From the NCBI GenBank assembly GCA_946894095.1, contig OX335643.1, forward strand, positions 6,249,036 to 6,313,035: a stretch of 64,000 bases of DNA, given 5' to 3'. Below the pieces are notes generated by a model. It saw nothing but the letters and a program-made list of their open reading frames with translations, had not been told where the DNA came from and ran no database searches. Every line of letters begins with the position of its first letter. The stretch's first letter is position 1. Made by a program: the position numbers and the translations under genes. Below are positions 36,101 through 51,100 of this stretch, one piece after another. The DNA is from Incurvaria masculella. Its lineage: Eukaryota > Arthropoda > Insecta > Lepidoptera > Incurvariidae.

Positions 36101-39100
36101 TTCATGAATACCTTTTCCATTTCATCGTTCCATCCCCCGTGATCTTCTTCAAGCTCCTTCACCTTTTTCTTGTCACTGAGCACCCACACTAGGTCTCCCG
36201 CCTCGAACTTGTCTTCCGTCACCGCTGGCTCTGTGGTCGTGCTGATGTCGGTTGGCAATTGGCGGACCTCGAGCTTTGCAGCTGCGATCGCTGCTACATG
36301 GCCGTCTTTCGATACCTCGCACGTATACCAGCCCGCATCTTCAGGCTTTACATCGTCAATCTAAAAAAAGAGCGTGATTAAGACAACCTGTATTTACTTA
36401 ACTCGCACATTTTAACCAACGTTAATCAATCGCCAGTTATAATCATATAATTGTTGAAAACATTTATTTTTATTTCGTAACTTTTTATTTTATTTAATTT
36501 TATTTACAAAAAAACACTGGACAAGTAGAAAAAAAACATAATTGCATAAAAGCTAAGAATAATCCTGAAGGACAGTTTTCAGAGCGTCCTTTAATAATAT
36601 TTAAACGTTAGAATGCAATAACGTGCGTAGACGGTAGAGAGTAAATGGTCTAAGAAAACTGGGTCTGTGTCCATGAACTGGGTCTTTACGTCACAGCCCA
36701 CGTGATAAGAAGGCGTGGCTTAGCATCATTCGCGACATGGCGCTGGCGGTGTTAGGTTGTGGGAAAATATTTTGGTCTTCGGCGCAATTTTCGGCGAACA
36801 GACGATTACACGATGAGATTTTGTGTAAAATGTTGCGAAGGAAAAAATAATCTACAGTCTGTAGGTGGAATTACGTTTTATTTGTCAGTAAAACACCTCA
36901 TGTAAAACATGAGGTGTTTTACTGGGTCAATATTCGAATACTGTATCGATATATCGTTCTTGCTATTTGCCGGTAGATGGCGCGAAATCATTTTCTTTGT
37001 ACCGTAAGAAATGTTGATCTCATGATGCACATTTTTAAATTAAAATTATTGTTCGTGTATCCATGTCGCCATGGTCTTGAGACATGAGAACATAGATGTC
37101 GCCACTAGATATGGGCTCTATTCTGTTGATTTAATAACTTATGGTACACATGATGAAACTCGAGTGACTATTAATGAATTTATACAACGGATATCTCCAG
37201 AACGATTTCCCTATTGTATGAATTCGTTTCCCAATTTAATTAATATCTTGAAACTTTGGTCAAAAAACATTTGGTGTGGACCTGTGTAAAAAGCCACTTA
37301 AGGCATTACCTCATTGAATTTGCACGCTTATGCGGCGATTAAATAATCACCCGATGCTTCACTTAAGGCTGTTCCGACCCATATAAAGTTGTTTGCACAC
37401 ATAACGTAAAAAGTATTGCACTTTAAGCCACGAAATAATAATAAAAGTTTAATATAGTCATATTACTTGCAGCGAAAACAATTTCACAATTTCAGGATTA
37501 TTGGTTTTGTTACAATTTATTTATGTATGATTTTTATTTAACAGCGCCATCTAAGGGTGTAAAACTTCTAATCGGCAATTACAACGAAACCATTAAACCT
37601 GAAATTGTGAATATGTTTTCGCTGCAACTAATATGGCTATATTTAATATTTTTGACGAATTCGTGCCTTAAAGTGCAATACTTTTTGCGTTCTGTGTAAA
37701 AAAAACATTGTATGGGTCGGAACATCCTTAACAGGTTACCAAGTAAATCTGAAAATGATAAAGCATCAAGCGACAAAGGACGGGTAGCAGGGACTCATAC
37801 TTTTTTCACTTACGTAGCACGGCGGAGGCCGCGGCAGCCCCGGACGTATGCGAGGAAGCGAGGACATGGCTTGGCGCTAGCGTATCGTGTTTTAATTGAA
37901 AATATCCATCCAATGGTATACCATATGTTACTTTTAAGGTGCCCCCGTAAGCATCAGAAAATTTTGCCTTCTATTCAAACGTTTCATCGTTAGTAAACTA
38001 ATCATTTGAAAACCACTGTAGCAATTTACTTGATATTTGGTATCACATATCTGGCAACAAATATCTGTGTCTGCATGTCTTTGTTTTTTCGGTAAATGTA
38101 TCCTGAGTCAAACCACATAGAAAACAAAATTAGTATGAAGATTTTGTTTTTGCTTTCATCTGATTCGGTTTGGATTTTTCAAAAAAAAACAAAAGCGTGC
38201 AGTCACAGATATTGGTTCCCTGATGTTAGATATTAAATATCAATTTAATTGGAACAGCGGTATCTAAATCATAAGTAAACTACGTTTGTATGGGGAACAT
38301 AGCTTACGGGCCGTTGTTAAGTCGTATTGTGGGCCCAGGTAAACTAGATTCCCATTCTCCTTTCCAGACAAACCACTTTCAGCAAATCTCTCTGTAATTA
38401 AATTATCTTTAACCTACACAGTTGTTATTAGGTTTGTGTTCTATAATTAAGCCCAAGGAAGATTACTCAAGTCGTTTTTAGGGTTCCGTACCCAAAGGGT
38501 AAAAACGGAACCCTATTACTAAGCCTCCGCTGTCCGTCCGTCCGTCTGTCCGTCCGTCCGTCCGTCCGTCTGTCACAGGGCTGTATCTCATCAACCGTAA
38601 TAGGTAGGCAGCTGAAATTTTCACAGAGTGTGTCTTTATTTTGCCGCTATAACAACAAATAGGTAAAATAAAATAATAATAATAATTAAAGGGGGGTCCC
38701 ATACAAAAAAACGTGATTTTTTTGTGTTAAATCTTGTACGATGGTACGGAACCCTTCGTGTGCGAGTCCGACTCGTACTTGGTCGGTTTTTGAACTACGA
38801 GCCAATGACTGCCACGCTTAACACTCACTGTCACTTCCTGTTGACTCGGGAACATAAATTTGGTAAAATATAAACATTGTGTATCTGGTAGGCAAACCTT
38901 TGCCTCATTTTGCTTAAATTTTAAGAGCGGTTGATAAATTGTAGTTCAAATCTTACCTCCAGAATGTAAGTTTCGGGTGAATAGTAGTGGTCGATCTTGA
39001 TGCGCGGGTTCCTGATCTGAAGGGAAGCATCACGAGAGATTTCTACACCTCCCTTAGCCTGGTGACAACAAATATATTATTTACTAATCGTAAAAGAAGA

Positions 39101-42100
39101 AACCTGATCACATGTTATCCTTACATTATATTGGTTGGGGAAAAAGTTTCTTCGCATTTTTTAAGAAAATTCAAAACATTTTTTAATATGGTTTATTTAC
39201 ATTTAACTAAAGTATGTAGGTACCATTTTGTTCGATAACTTTTTGCCATGTTGTAGGTAGGGACATGATCCCATTACTATAGAAATATTGGGACTTCTGA
39301 TCAATATACCGCGAGAAGTGGTTTTGGCAGTCCTTTCGTGATGTTAACCTGACACTGCCTAAAGAATTCTGAAGAGACCTAAACAGGTGGAAATCTGAAG
39401 GTGCAAGGTCAGGACTATACGGCGGATGCATTAACACCTCCCAGCCAAACTCTCTTAGTTTTTGCTGAGTGGCTAAAGATGTGTGAGGTCTAGCGTTATC
39501 ATGATGAAAAACCACACCCCTTCTGTTGATTAATTCCGGCCGCTTTCTCTCAACTTCTTGCTTTAATCTCATCAGTTGTTCGCAGTAGAGTTCAGAATCG
39601 ATGGTCCTGCCTGGTGGTAACAGCTCATAATGAATAATGCCCTTCCAATCCCACCACACACACAGCATCACCTTGTTGCGAGTTAACCCGGGTTTCGCCA
39701 CAGTCTGTGAAGCTTGACCGGCCTTTGACCGCGACCTTTTTCGCACGTTCTTGTCGTACGTGATCCACTTTTCATCACCAGTTATCAGCTTCTTCAAAAA
39801 TGGTTCGGTTTCATTACGTCGTAATAAAGAATCACAAATGAGTACACGGTTCATTAGGTTTCTTTCAGTGAGCTCGTGAGGTACCCAAATATCGAGCTTT
39901 TTTGTGTACCCAGTTTTTTTCAAATGCGCCAAAACTGTTTTGTGGTCAATTCCTAGTTCTTCAGCTACGTCGTAACTACTGATATGCCGATCTTGCTCCA
40001 CTTTTTCAAAAATGGCATCCATTTTATCCGTAATAGGGCGACCAGAGCGACGTGCATCTTTGACATCAAAATTTCCGGATTGAAAACGCTTAAACCAAAT
40101 TTGTGCTACTCTCACAGACACTGCACTAGGTCCATAAACATCGCAAATTTTTTTCGCGGCTTGCGTTGCATTTTTACCTTTTTTGTAGTAATATTTTAAA
40201 ATGTATCGAATTTCTTCATTAGATTCACTCATTTTGACAGTACGAAAAACAAATGAGAATCACACATTTTCCTAATTTGAATTTGAATTATGTTCTTTAA
40301 AATTTAAACTTTCAATGATACCAAAACCAGCCAGATACAAATAGTAATGCGAAAAGACTTTTTCCCCGACCTATTATTTTGATATCGTGTAACATTAACT
40401 TCAAAATCGCAATGACATATGAATGAAACATGTTCTTTGAGACGATTGTTCCGGTAAATTTAGTTTTTGGTGGCCTATTTCGGGCACCAAGCACACAACA
40501 TCACAAATCGTAAAAATGCTGAATCTTTATTCGCAAAGAAGCTGCTACAGAGTGGAATCTCTTGTGACAGCGGGGGAGGAGGGGGGGGGGGTACGTTCAC
40601 ACACAACCCACACATATTTTTTTTTTATGTGACTGGACATGGATGGCTAATACCACACTTTCTGTCATGGTATTAGCCCAACACACCACATGTGAACTAG
40701 GTGCCATGCCAGGACCTTCCTTATATTGCACAGCTACATTGAACTGGATGGAAAACACGGACAATTTTCATAGCCGCTTCGACCATCGTTCATTCAATGC
40801 GATGGTACCAACCCGGGCGGGATTAACCCTACCACCTAGTAAGTAAGGAAGGGGACCTAAAGTTTGTCGTAGAATCCGAACCAAGGTCAGCCTCTCTTAA
40901 CGGTCGAATGGTCGGGGTATCCAAGACCAGACCGGACCCAGCGTTGTTTAACTTCGGAGAGCAATCGCCGAAGTGTCGCGCCACTGGGCTATTAAGGCTG
41001 ACAATATAATATATAATATCATACAACCACAAATCTATGGTGAAAAATGTATGGAGCTAGCTTAATTAGGTTCGGTAGCGATGGGTGTCTGCACCAGTTG
41101 CCCGTGCTTCGATTTCGTAATCGCAATAGCTGTCAGATACAACCAACCTCCCCCGTTTCGTGCTTCGTCGACCACCCGCTGCAGATAATCAGAGCGCCCC
41201 ATTGTGGTTGACGTTAGGCTTTTGAGAACGAACCGTTTCCAAAACTCATTTCTCTGCCACATCGCCAGGACATGGAACTGTCTGCCGGCGGGGGCCTTTC
41301 CTTAAACCTATTACCGAGGAGTCTTCAAGCTTAATTTAAACACTTTCTATGGCTAGTGCCTAGCTGAGCGTGGTTCACGAGGCGAGGTGTTTTCAGCTTT
41401 TTAAGCACATTTGTCCATCAGCACCGCCACACATACCATAAAAAAACTTTTACTACAAACCAACTACAGTTTTAGGTGGAATCAAATTCAAATTCAAATT
41501 CAAGTTCAAAATTAATTATTTTGTTTCATAAATCAAGTAGGGTGGTACAGTTGTATAATCCAAGAATAAATCAGGTTTTTTGAAACGTGCCATTGATGGT
41601 ACTAATAGTTCCTACATCCTGCAAAAGAATACGATTCTGCACAACATGGTGTAGGTTCCGTTGGACTTAGTTAGCAGACGGTAGCGAAGCACTATGTTAT
41701 GTAATAGGCGTGGGTGTAATCATAACCATGACCAGTCTCAACGGTCGAAAGGTCCATAACCAGAACCCGACCAGGTACAATGATGGTTAACCTCACATAC
41801 TAAGGCTGCGCCCCTGGGCTACGGACGCCGATTTTTTTTATCAGTTTTATTAAATTCTAGACGAAAGTAAGTAACACGTACCCATTTAACGTATGAATAC
41901 ATTGTAGGCTCGTTGACTACAGTGCATGTTAACTTCACTACGTTACCGGCTCTTTCCTGTGTGATTTTTGTAGTAGCATCAGAAGAGACGCAATCTAAAA
42001 ATGATAAATATTTTGATCATTTCTTGTGTCGATTGTTGTAACTACATATATAATACCTAGTTGTTGTTAAAATGATGTGGTGAAATCGTTAGTGAATATC

Positions 42101-45100
42101 GATCGAATTTAATATTAATTTTAAAATTATAAAGTAAAACTACAGAAATTTCGTCTAGATCCTCAGATACGTCAGATTCTTGATCTGACGTATCTGAGGA
42201 TCTAGACGAAAAAGTTAATGAATTTATACTTAATTGGCGTGAAAAATGTATCCTCATATCGCCAAAGTTTTAAACACGTATGAAAAGATATAGTCTGGAA
42301 AAGGAAAGACAAAAGTATGTTAAACGTGATTGCTGACTTGTGTATGGTTTTTCAATTTTAACACACACAGTTTTCATGTGGCAGATGATAGAAAACGACT
42401 ATTGAAAATTAAATTCGATAGTAATGACCGTTGTCTAATTTACTGGGGGTCCATTCAAGTAAGAGTGAGTTCGAGTTCGGGAGTGAGTTAACCTAAAAAT
42501 TGCTGGGAAATATTTTATTATTTCAATAACGGAACCGTTATTTATACTTCCAACGTATTTACGGGACAGACCAGATTTTTACCTAACTGCAATGATGTTC
42601 AAGAAGTGTGGAAACATTGACTATTTAAAAAAGTGAGTTGATATTTAGTGACGAATTCGAACTCACTCTTGCCCTGAATGAACCCCCTGTTAAATGTTAA
42701 AAGAACCGTTAGCTAATAAATACAAGGCTTACTTGAGGATATCTCAGGGACGCTGTCACCGGCTGAGGCGATCTTGATTAATGCTTTAGGGTTGTAGGCC
42801 CAGTTATTGTTGCACACTTCCACTGATATATCACCATCTTGGTATATATAAGTAACTCGTCCTACCTTTCCCATTGACTGAAAATATTTTTTCCGAATTA
42901 GAAATATCACAGATTGCTTGAAACATAAAGTCAAAACAAACCAAGACCATGAATGCACGCCATTACACAATTTCCCCAGAAGGGTAGACAGAGATGACAG
43001 TCTACATATACAGGACGATCACAGCGTTCTTATTTCGCGTCCTCTACAGACATACTTCTTACTTATCATATAGGATGTGTATGATGGTATCAACCTGGGC
43101 GGTATTAACCCTACCACCCAGTAAGTAAGGAGGGACCTATATTTAAACATGGAACCCGAACCACAAACAAATCCCTTAGTATGCTCTGACGATATGTATG
43201 GGAGGAAATGCACAGGGCCCAATTGTAATATTTTTACGTATCCGAACCCAAAACGCACGGGTATCAATTGTTATTTTATTTTGAAATTATACTATCGGTA
43301 AGAAAATGAATAATACCATCCATATTAAACGCTCAAAACCTAATCATGATGTTTTCTTCATATTCGATTGACCATCCGAACAAAAGTGGAATTATTTTGC
43401 ATTTTTATTGACAAAAAATCTTTTCTCCTTCATGAATACCTTTTCCATTTCATCGTTCCATCCCCCGTGATCTTCTGCAAGCTCCTTCACCTTTTTCTTG
43501 TCACTGAGCACCCACACTAGGTCTCCCACCTCGAACTTGTCTTCCGTCACCGTTGACTCTGTGGTCGTGCTGATGTCGGTTGGCAATTGGCGGACATCGA
43601 GATTCGTGGCTGCAATGGCTGTTACATGGCCGTCTTTCGATACCTCGCACGTATACCAGCCCGCATCTTCAGGCTTTACATCGTCAATCTAAAAAAAGAG
43701 CGTGATATTAGATAAGACAGCCTGTTACTTAACTCGCACATTTTAACCAACGTCAATCAATCCCCAGTTATAATCATGTAATTGTTGAAAACATTTAATG
43801 TTATTTCGTAACTTTAATTTTATTTTAAAAAAACACTGGACAAGTAGAAAAACAACATAATTGCATAACGTTATTATTTAGTGTTTTAGGCCCTATAGGC
43901 ATACGGTAACTAAGCTAAGAATAACCCTGAAGGATAGTTTTCAGATTGTCCTTTAAGAATATTTAAACGTTTGAATGCAATAACGTGCGTAGACGGTAGA
44001 GAGAAAATGTTCTAAGCGAACTGGGTCTGTGTCCATGAACTGGGTCTCTACGTCACAGCCCACGTGATAAGAAGGCGTGGCTTAGCGTCATTTGCGACAT
44101 GGCGCTGGCGGTGTTAGGTTGTGGGAAAATATTGTGGTCTTCGGCGCCATTTTCGGCGAACAGACGATTACACGATGAGTTTTTTTGTAAAATGTTGCGA
44201 AGGAATAAATAAAGGTGGAATTACGTTTTATTTGTCAGTAAAACAACTCATGTTACATAATTTGGGTCAATATTCGAAAATTGTATCGATATATCGTTCT
44301 TGCTCTTTGCCGGTAGATGGCGCGCAATCATTTTCTTTGTACGGTAAGAAATGTTGATCTCATGATGCACATTCTTTGACATTTTTAATTTAAAATAATT
44401 GTTCGTGTAGCCATGTCACCATGGTCTTGAGACATGAGAACATAGATGTCGCCACTAGATATGGGCTCTATTCTGTTGATTTAATAACGTATGGTACACA
44501 TGATGAAACTCGAGTGACTCTTAATGAATTTATACACCGGATATCTCCAGAAAGATTTACCTATTGTATGAATTCGTTTCCCACTTTAATTAATATCTTG
44601 AAACTTTGCTCAAAAACATTTGGTGTGGACCTGTGTCGAAAGCCATTTCGCTAAATTGATCTAAATCGTTCTTTATCATTGTCGGAAAATTTATTTATTT
44701 ATGCTGGATCTTTCTGCCAAATATATATCTGCATCCAAGTCCACGGATCGGTATTTAAATAAATAATAATATAAAATTATGTAATGTTATTATGAAAAGT
44801 ACCTTAATTCTAAATTTCTTCGATGAAAAGTCTGACCGGACGGTGATGCGGTAATCCTCAACTTCTTTGACGGAATCGCGAGAGATTCGTTGACCATCCT
44901 TTTTCTGTTAATGAAAACCATCTGTCATTATAATAATGTAAAATAAAATATTGATTTAAACAGAGATCGCATCACCCTCGGCGCCACAGTAGGCATTGGC
45001 ATTTGCAAGGTAAACGTATGTGGGTCAAAGTCTAATGTGTGCCGTCTAGGGTGATGACATTTGTAAATAATGAATCCAAGTTGGTGTGTAGAATTAAGAA

Positions 45101-48100
45101 ATAAAATGTGGCACTGTATCACATTTTGCGTATCAATATTTGTACGAGTATCTGATTGTTAATATTAAAATTGAGTGTTCTTCTCTAAACATAGTTGTTT
45201 TTTATAATATGCAATTAAGGAAAGGAATCGCACGAGTGAGTGCGCGCGATACACAATTAAAGAAAAATTTTATTCGAAAATATTTCAAAATTTTCAATCT
45301 CTTGATTTAATATCTGCCTATAAAGTAAAAATACAATTTACATTCAAAATTGTTGAAATTATGTACATAATAGTAAAAATGGTTTTTTTTATTTATTATA
45401 GATATATTGTGTTTTTATGTAAACATAATTGTAGGAAGAAATATTTAACTTATTTTGTAGATTTATGGAGATGCATTGAGATGTAGACAAATTGTTAGAC
45501 CTCTACCGTTTTGCTAATCATTTCAACATTTGCTTAACATTGGCTACTACCTTGAAACGTTGTTATCAGATTTTTTTATTATGCAAATTATTGAGTAAAT
45601 ATTAGATTAATTAATTAAGTAAAGCAGAATTAGAATCTGTGATGTTCGGATAACTATTCGCAACTCTAACCACATAAATAAACGAATGTAAATGCGCGCG
45701 CTGCCGCCGTTAATTCGATATGAAACATAAAAATAACGCTCACCCACAACACACGAGAGTCTGCAGGTCTGTTGACCACTATGCAGGTGAGGCTTACACT
45801 GTTGCCAGATCTCTGCTCGGTGATGCGGACAGTCGAGTCGGACCGGGTGCAATCTGGTGGATTAAGAAATATTGATGTGACTTGACTTTTGGCATCCCTG
45901 TGCGAGCGTTTCAATGATGCTAACAACTTTTTAGGTACTTTTCTGACCTAATAATCTGACATCGACCGATTTTCGAGCTTGGCCTCAAATAAACAAGGTG
46001 AAGAATCAGACGATTTCAATTTTAATTTAATTTATTAACATTTTTCGTAGTCAGACTAAACTAAGTTACGTCTAATATGAAAAATAAATCTTCATTCTTT
46101 TTCATCTAAAAGTTAAGTCACAAAGATCCGCGGGTTCAATCAACTCAGTGAAGAAGAACCCGCAAATAAACTTCACCGGCTTACGTAACATATTTATTCC
46201 GTCCAGAATAATAATATAATAATATAATATATAATAATAATAATATGGCAATAATAATAAATACATACACACTTAGATCTAAATGCTACTGCCAAACAAT
46301 TATTTGGTGGAGACAAAAAACAAGTAACTTATTACTAACACATTTTCTAATCAAATAATATAAATTAAAAGTACCAGTGACAAGTTAATTTTCGTATTCC
46401 CATTGATCAAACTTGAAATAAAGCATTTAAAATATGTAATTTCAATTCAAAAATAAATATAATTAATGAAGATAACAAATTGTACTAGTCTAGATGAACG
46501 CCCCATGACCACGTTCGCAAATTACTTCGTATTGTTCCAGGGGGTCCATTCAGGGCAAGAGTGAGTTCGAATTCGTCACTAAATATCAACTCACTTTTTT
46601 AAATAGTTAATGTTTCCACACTTCTTGACCATCATTACAGTTAGGCAAAAATCTGGTCCGTCCCGTAAATACGTTGGAAGTATAAATAACGGTTCCGTTA
46701 TTTAAATAATAATATATTTCCCACCTATTTTTAGGTTAACTCACTCCCGAACCCGAACTCACTCTAGCCCTGAATGGACCCCCAGGTACTTAGAACCCGA
46801 AACAGTATGTACCAAATTCGTCTATATCTTACTTGTAGCGGTACAGGGTGTGATACCTAAACAAAAAAAATGTGGGGTTGTAAATTTACCCGAGGTTATC
46901 TCCGGTGCACTGCGGCCGGCGGACGCAAGTTTGATGAGAGTATTGGGTTTATACCACCAAGTAGCGCCGCATATTCTCGTGTAAACGTCTTTGACGCTGT
47001 CCTGGCTTATAACCTTTCCGATTTTTCCCAGCGTCTATGGAACGGAACATAAATAAGATATTACCGTGGGTAAGCTGGATGGAAATAATGCCAGGTAATT
47101 AACAAATTTTATTTTAAATATCATTCATGGAATGTAGTAAAGATTAAAAATAACTGAACTGAAAATACACTAATTGTCGTATTAAGAGTGGGGAAACTAA
47201 CTTTAATCCGCCGGACTAAACCAGTTTTTATATGGTTAGTCCGGTGCTAATCTCGTACTAAATTTTGACAGGTGCTCTCTGAACACGACTGTGAGACTAT
47301 TTATAAAACTTCACCATGTCACAAAGCACTTCGCAGGATAACTCACTATTACAACACCTATTTTCTCTGTTATCTCTCCATTCCACTTCCATTTATACGA
47401 TTGGTTTAGGAAGTTTCACGTAATGCTTAAAGGTGACAGGTCAACATCTTACTAATAATATCACAGAATAACTGATAATATGTCATTGGCGCGGCATTTT
47501 CTTTGACGATGGGCGGCCATTGCTTTGAATGTGCCGTTGTGTCCAGGTACGGTCAGCCTTACAATTTCTAGTAAATTTTACGTACCCAGATCGAAGTTCA
47601 AATTTAGAATTTCAGTTGACGTGGTATCGTGATGCCACTGAGATAAGCAGAAGATCGAAGATAATAAAAAAAATGTTCACTTCATTACTTAAAATGTTTA
47701 TGGAAATCAAGGCCGTGATGAAATCAATAAATTAGTGAAATTTGGTTAAAAACAGGTTAAAACTAGGAGCTAATGGATCTTGACACACATTCATTGTAGA
47801 GACAGCAACATAAATCTAGTTTTACCTACGGAACACCTGAACTCACCTGACGCATTTCGTCGGGGAAATTCAAACTGCCAAAGCGCTTCTTAACTATAGC
47901 CTCATCGAAGAGCACCTGCACCACATCCCCCTCCTTGAACTCTTCCTCCACAGTATCTGGCGTCGTCTCCGTGTCCGGGTGGAATACTTTTGTCACTGTG
48001 GTCTCGTCGGGGGAGGTACCTTCAACCTTCACAACAGCGGTAGCAGCTAATCCGTCTTTCCTTACCTCGCAGGCGTACCAGCCCTCGTCTTCATACTTCA

Positions 48101-51100
48101 CTTCACTAATCTGCGGGAAGGTCGATACGTGTTGATGAGACAAAACCTCGTTAAATAAGAAACAAATAATCTTGTATGTTCCGAATCTTAACAACTTAGT
48201 GATCTCTCTCATCTCTGCCCTTTATGAAATTTAAGTAACGTAATTTTTCATGTATTACTTTTTTTTTATAACTTTACGAGATTAGTTCATTATGTATAAC
48301 AATAATATGACTGTTACATGAATTCAGCAAATTACTTAAATAACGAATTATCTTCATCATCCAATATTTTTATAAGTGAAGTATATGATAATATTTTTTA
48401 AATTTATTTGTAATTAAGATTATTTTAATCTCATGATATATTTATTATAATACCATCTCAAGATTGCAATAACGTATCCTTGCACGAATCGAAATATTAT
48501 ATTATGTATAAACCAAATCACCTTTAGTTTGAAGGTTGTCACGAAGTCCGATTCCACTGACAGCCGGGGGTTCCACACATAGAGTTGGCTGTCTTCAGAT
48601 ATTTTTCCATCTTTATTTACCTGCGTAATAAAATAAATACAAGTTGAGACTGCATATTATCTAGTGCTAAGCACTAAACATTTTTTGAGATGGCCTCATG
48701 GAACGAAAACGAGAAGTTCTTTCTTATTCTTTTTATTCAATAACGTGTTCCCAGATTTTTTATTATGGACAATGACCGCTACTCGGGTGAAAAGGTTCCA
48801 TGAACCGTAGTACTGCTCACACGAAACTTATTCACAATTTTAGCTATCATTAACATTTCTTACTTTATTTTGAAACAATAGTAATACGAAATTAATAATT
48901 ACTATGAAAACCAAAGATATTTTAAGTATACATCTATACTTATATACGCAATATATCTATGATGAAAACCAAACAAAAATAAAAAAAAGTGTAGACACTT
49001 CGATTAAACATGTCGAAATATTTGATTTAACGTGTGAGCCGGATATTTTGACATTTTGATATGCCATCGATCACCGTCAAGTATCTCTCCTTAGCCCCGA
49101 TTGCACGAAGAGACGGCTGACTTAATCAATGTTCAAACACGTCACTTTTAGTGACGTGTTTGAACATTGCATACTGTCCATACAAAGTGACTTGTTTAAT
49201 CATAAGTTGACGTTGATTTTGATTTTTTGTCCTTTCGTGCACTCGGCCCTAAATTAGATAATTTTAGTAAATAGAATATAAATGTTCCGTATTTATGGCG
49301 AGAGTTTGCGAGATCAAAGCGAATAGTATTGGTTGCAACTTTACAAGTTTTACGTGTTTGAGAATTCATCGAGACACTTTTAATGATAAAACCTTAGTTC
49401 CAATTTCAATACGCGCTAAAGGTTCAACAATGCTTAAGATAATTATGAATTCAATAAACCAGAGTAATCAGGATTTAAAGAGTTCGCCTGGATTGATGGG
49501 TCATTTCAAGGTCATTTTGATATTTGCCGCCAATTTATTGAAGGAAGAGAATCGATCGAAATACCCAACTCGTGGAACTTACCCAAAATACGTGAGATTT
49601 GTAGGGTTTGTAGTCCACTGTACAGGTCAGGAGAACATCGTTGCCTACTCTTTTCTGCTTGATACTAACTCTGGCATCGGAGCTCACGCAATCTGATAAA
49701 GATTAAACATATTTTTAACATGTTTTATTATAATATGTGATATAATAAGAATTAGAAACATCGATTTATAATTAAAAGAGGTTTAATATCAACACATTTA
49801 CGGTTCGTTTAGGAAAGATTTGCTCCTATCGTTTCTTTTGATGTGAACGCGTGCATGTTCGGTAACAAACCTATCAATTTTATTACAATATTTTTTTAAT
49901 TTTCCACCAACGTGTCGGCAGGAGCTGTTATGTGGTACAGCGTTCCAAAATTTGAATTATGTGATGAATTATGTATATGAAAATTTGATTATTATCTGAA
50001 ATATCTTGATTAGCTTAAAATCTTGTCTCTCCGTAGAATCTTTGAACATTTAAATGAGTGCGTATGGGTAGCGATTGGGACATTGAAGAATCCAAAATGT
50101 TTCGGTCTCTTACTATTACAATTTGAAACAACGGACAATTTGTAACTATTCAAGAGAAGATTTACTTAAATACTTTAGTGCGCCGTCAACATAGCTGCGA
50201 GATAAATAAATAAATTTACTTGATGATTCCTTCGGTGCAATACTTCCTGCAGAGGCGAGTTTGATGACCGCATTAGGGTGGTAGTACCAGGTATCACCAC
50301 AAATTTCCACATTTAGGGCCTTGTCGCTCTCTATTTTCACCACTTTTCCTATTTTCCCCAGGGTCTGAAATAAAATATTTTATTTTTATTACAATGCTGC
50401 GTTCAAAACAATCCAGAACGTGTTTATAAGACGTAATAAACATGTATAGAAAAACAAAATGATTATATATTCATGAGTAAAAATATTACTAAAAGTAACA
50501 GCCAAGACGAAACTATCAATTCCTCATACTATGTATTATAAATATTTTACTAGGTTTTAGAAATTTTGGATTCTAAAATATATAATCGAAATCTACGTCT
50601 GTATTTATTAAAGTTTTTAATAAACCTTTTGGATTGAAAAATATTGGCTAATGAACATTGAAAAAAATTATACTTTTTACGTTTATTTTATAAATAATAC
50701 ATATAAAATAATTTTTGAAAAAAAAACGCACATAAAATGAAGCTTTCGCTAGTGATGCAAAGAAAATTTTATTAAATCTGACAACCTTTCGGGGTAGGGA
50801 GACGTTAGGGCCTGGAAGACGATTCGGCTAGTTTAATGGCAGTCGCCGTGCGAAATTGTACCTTGGACAATGGACAAAGTCTTAAAATTTTCAAATATTC
50901 GATTTCCTGTGACTTCACGACGACGACGGCCTCAAGGAAACAGCGTCAGCAAAAACCAATTTACCTCTTCCATACTGTAGACAAAGGCGATGTGTCCTTC
51001 TTTGTGTATCTCTCTAACTCTGGCCTCGTCGGAGAGCACCTGCACCACGTCCCCCACCTCGAACTCTCCCCCCGCAACCCTTGTCTCCGTCACCGGGTGG

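Larger units (their letters stand above)
30982..37290. repeat. tandem segmental duplication, block 1
   Basis: About 6.3 kb that matches the next block base for base over long stretches, starting at CACTTAAGGCATTACC. It carries exons R5-C, R5-D, R6-A and R6-B. Relative to block 2 it lacks about 1.0 kb (between 33697 and 33698), which removes the mariner 5' part and a SINE. The left half is nearly identical between blocks; the right part (about 36000-37290) is more diverged. Confidence 0.9.
37291..44650. repeat. tandem segmental duplication, block 2
   Basis: About 7.4 kb directly adjoining block 1 head to tail. It carries exons R4-C, R4-D, R5-A and R5-B, an intact mariner and a 5S-headed SINE. 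Because the block starts and ends between exons in compatible phase, the duplication added one whole Ig plus SH3-like repeat without changing the frame. Confidence 0.9.
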
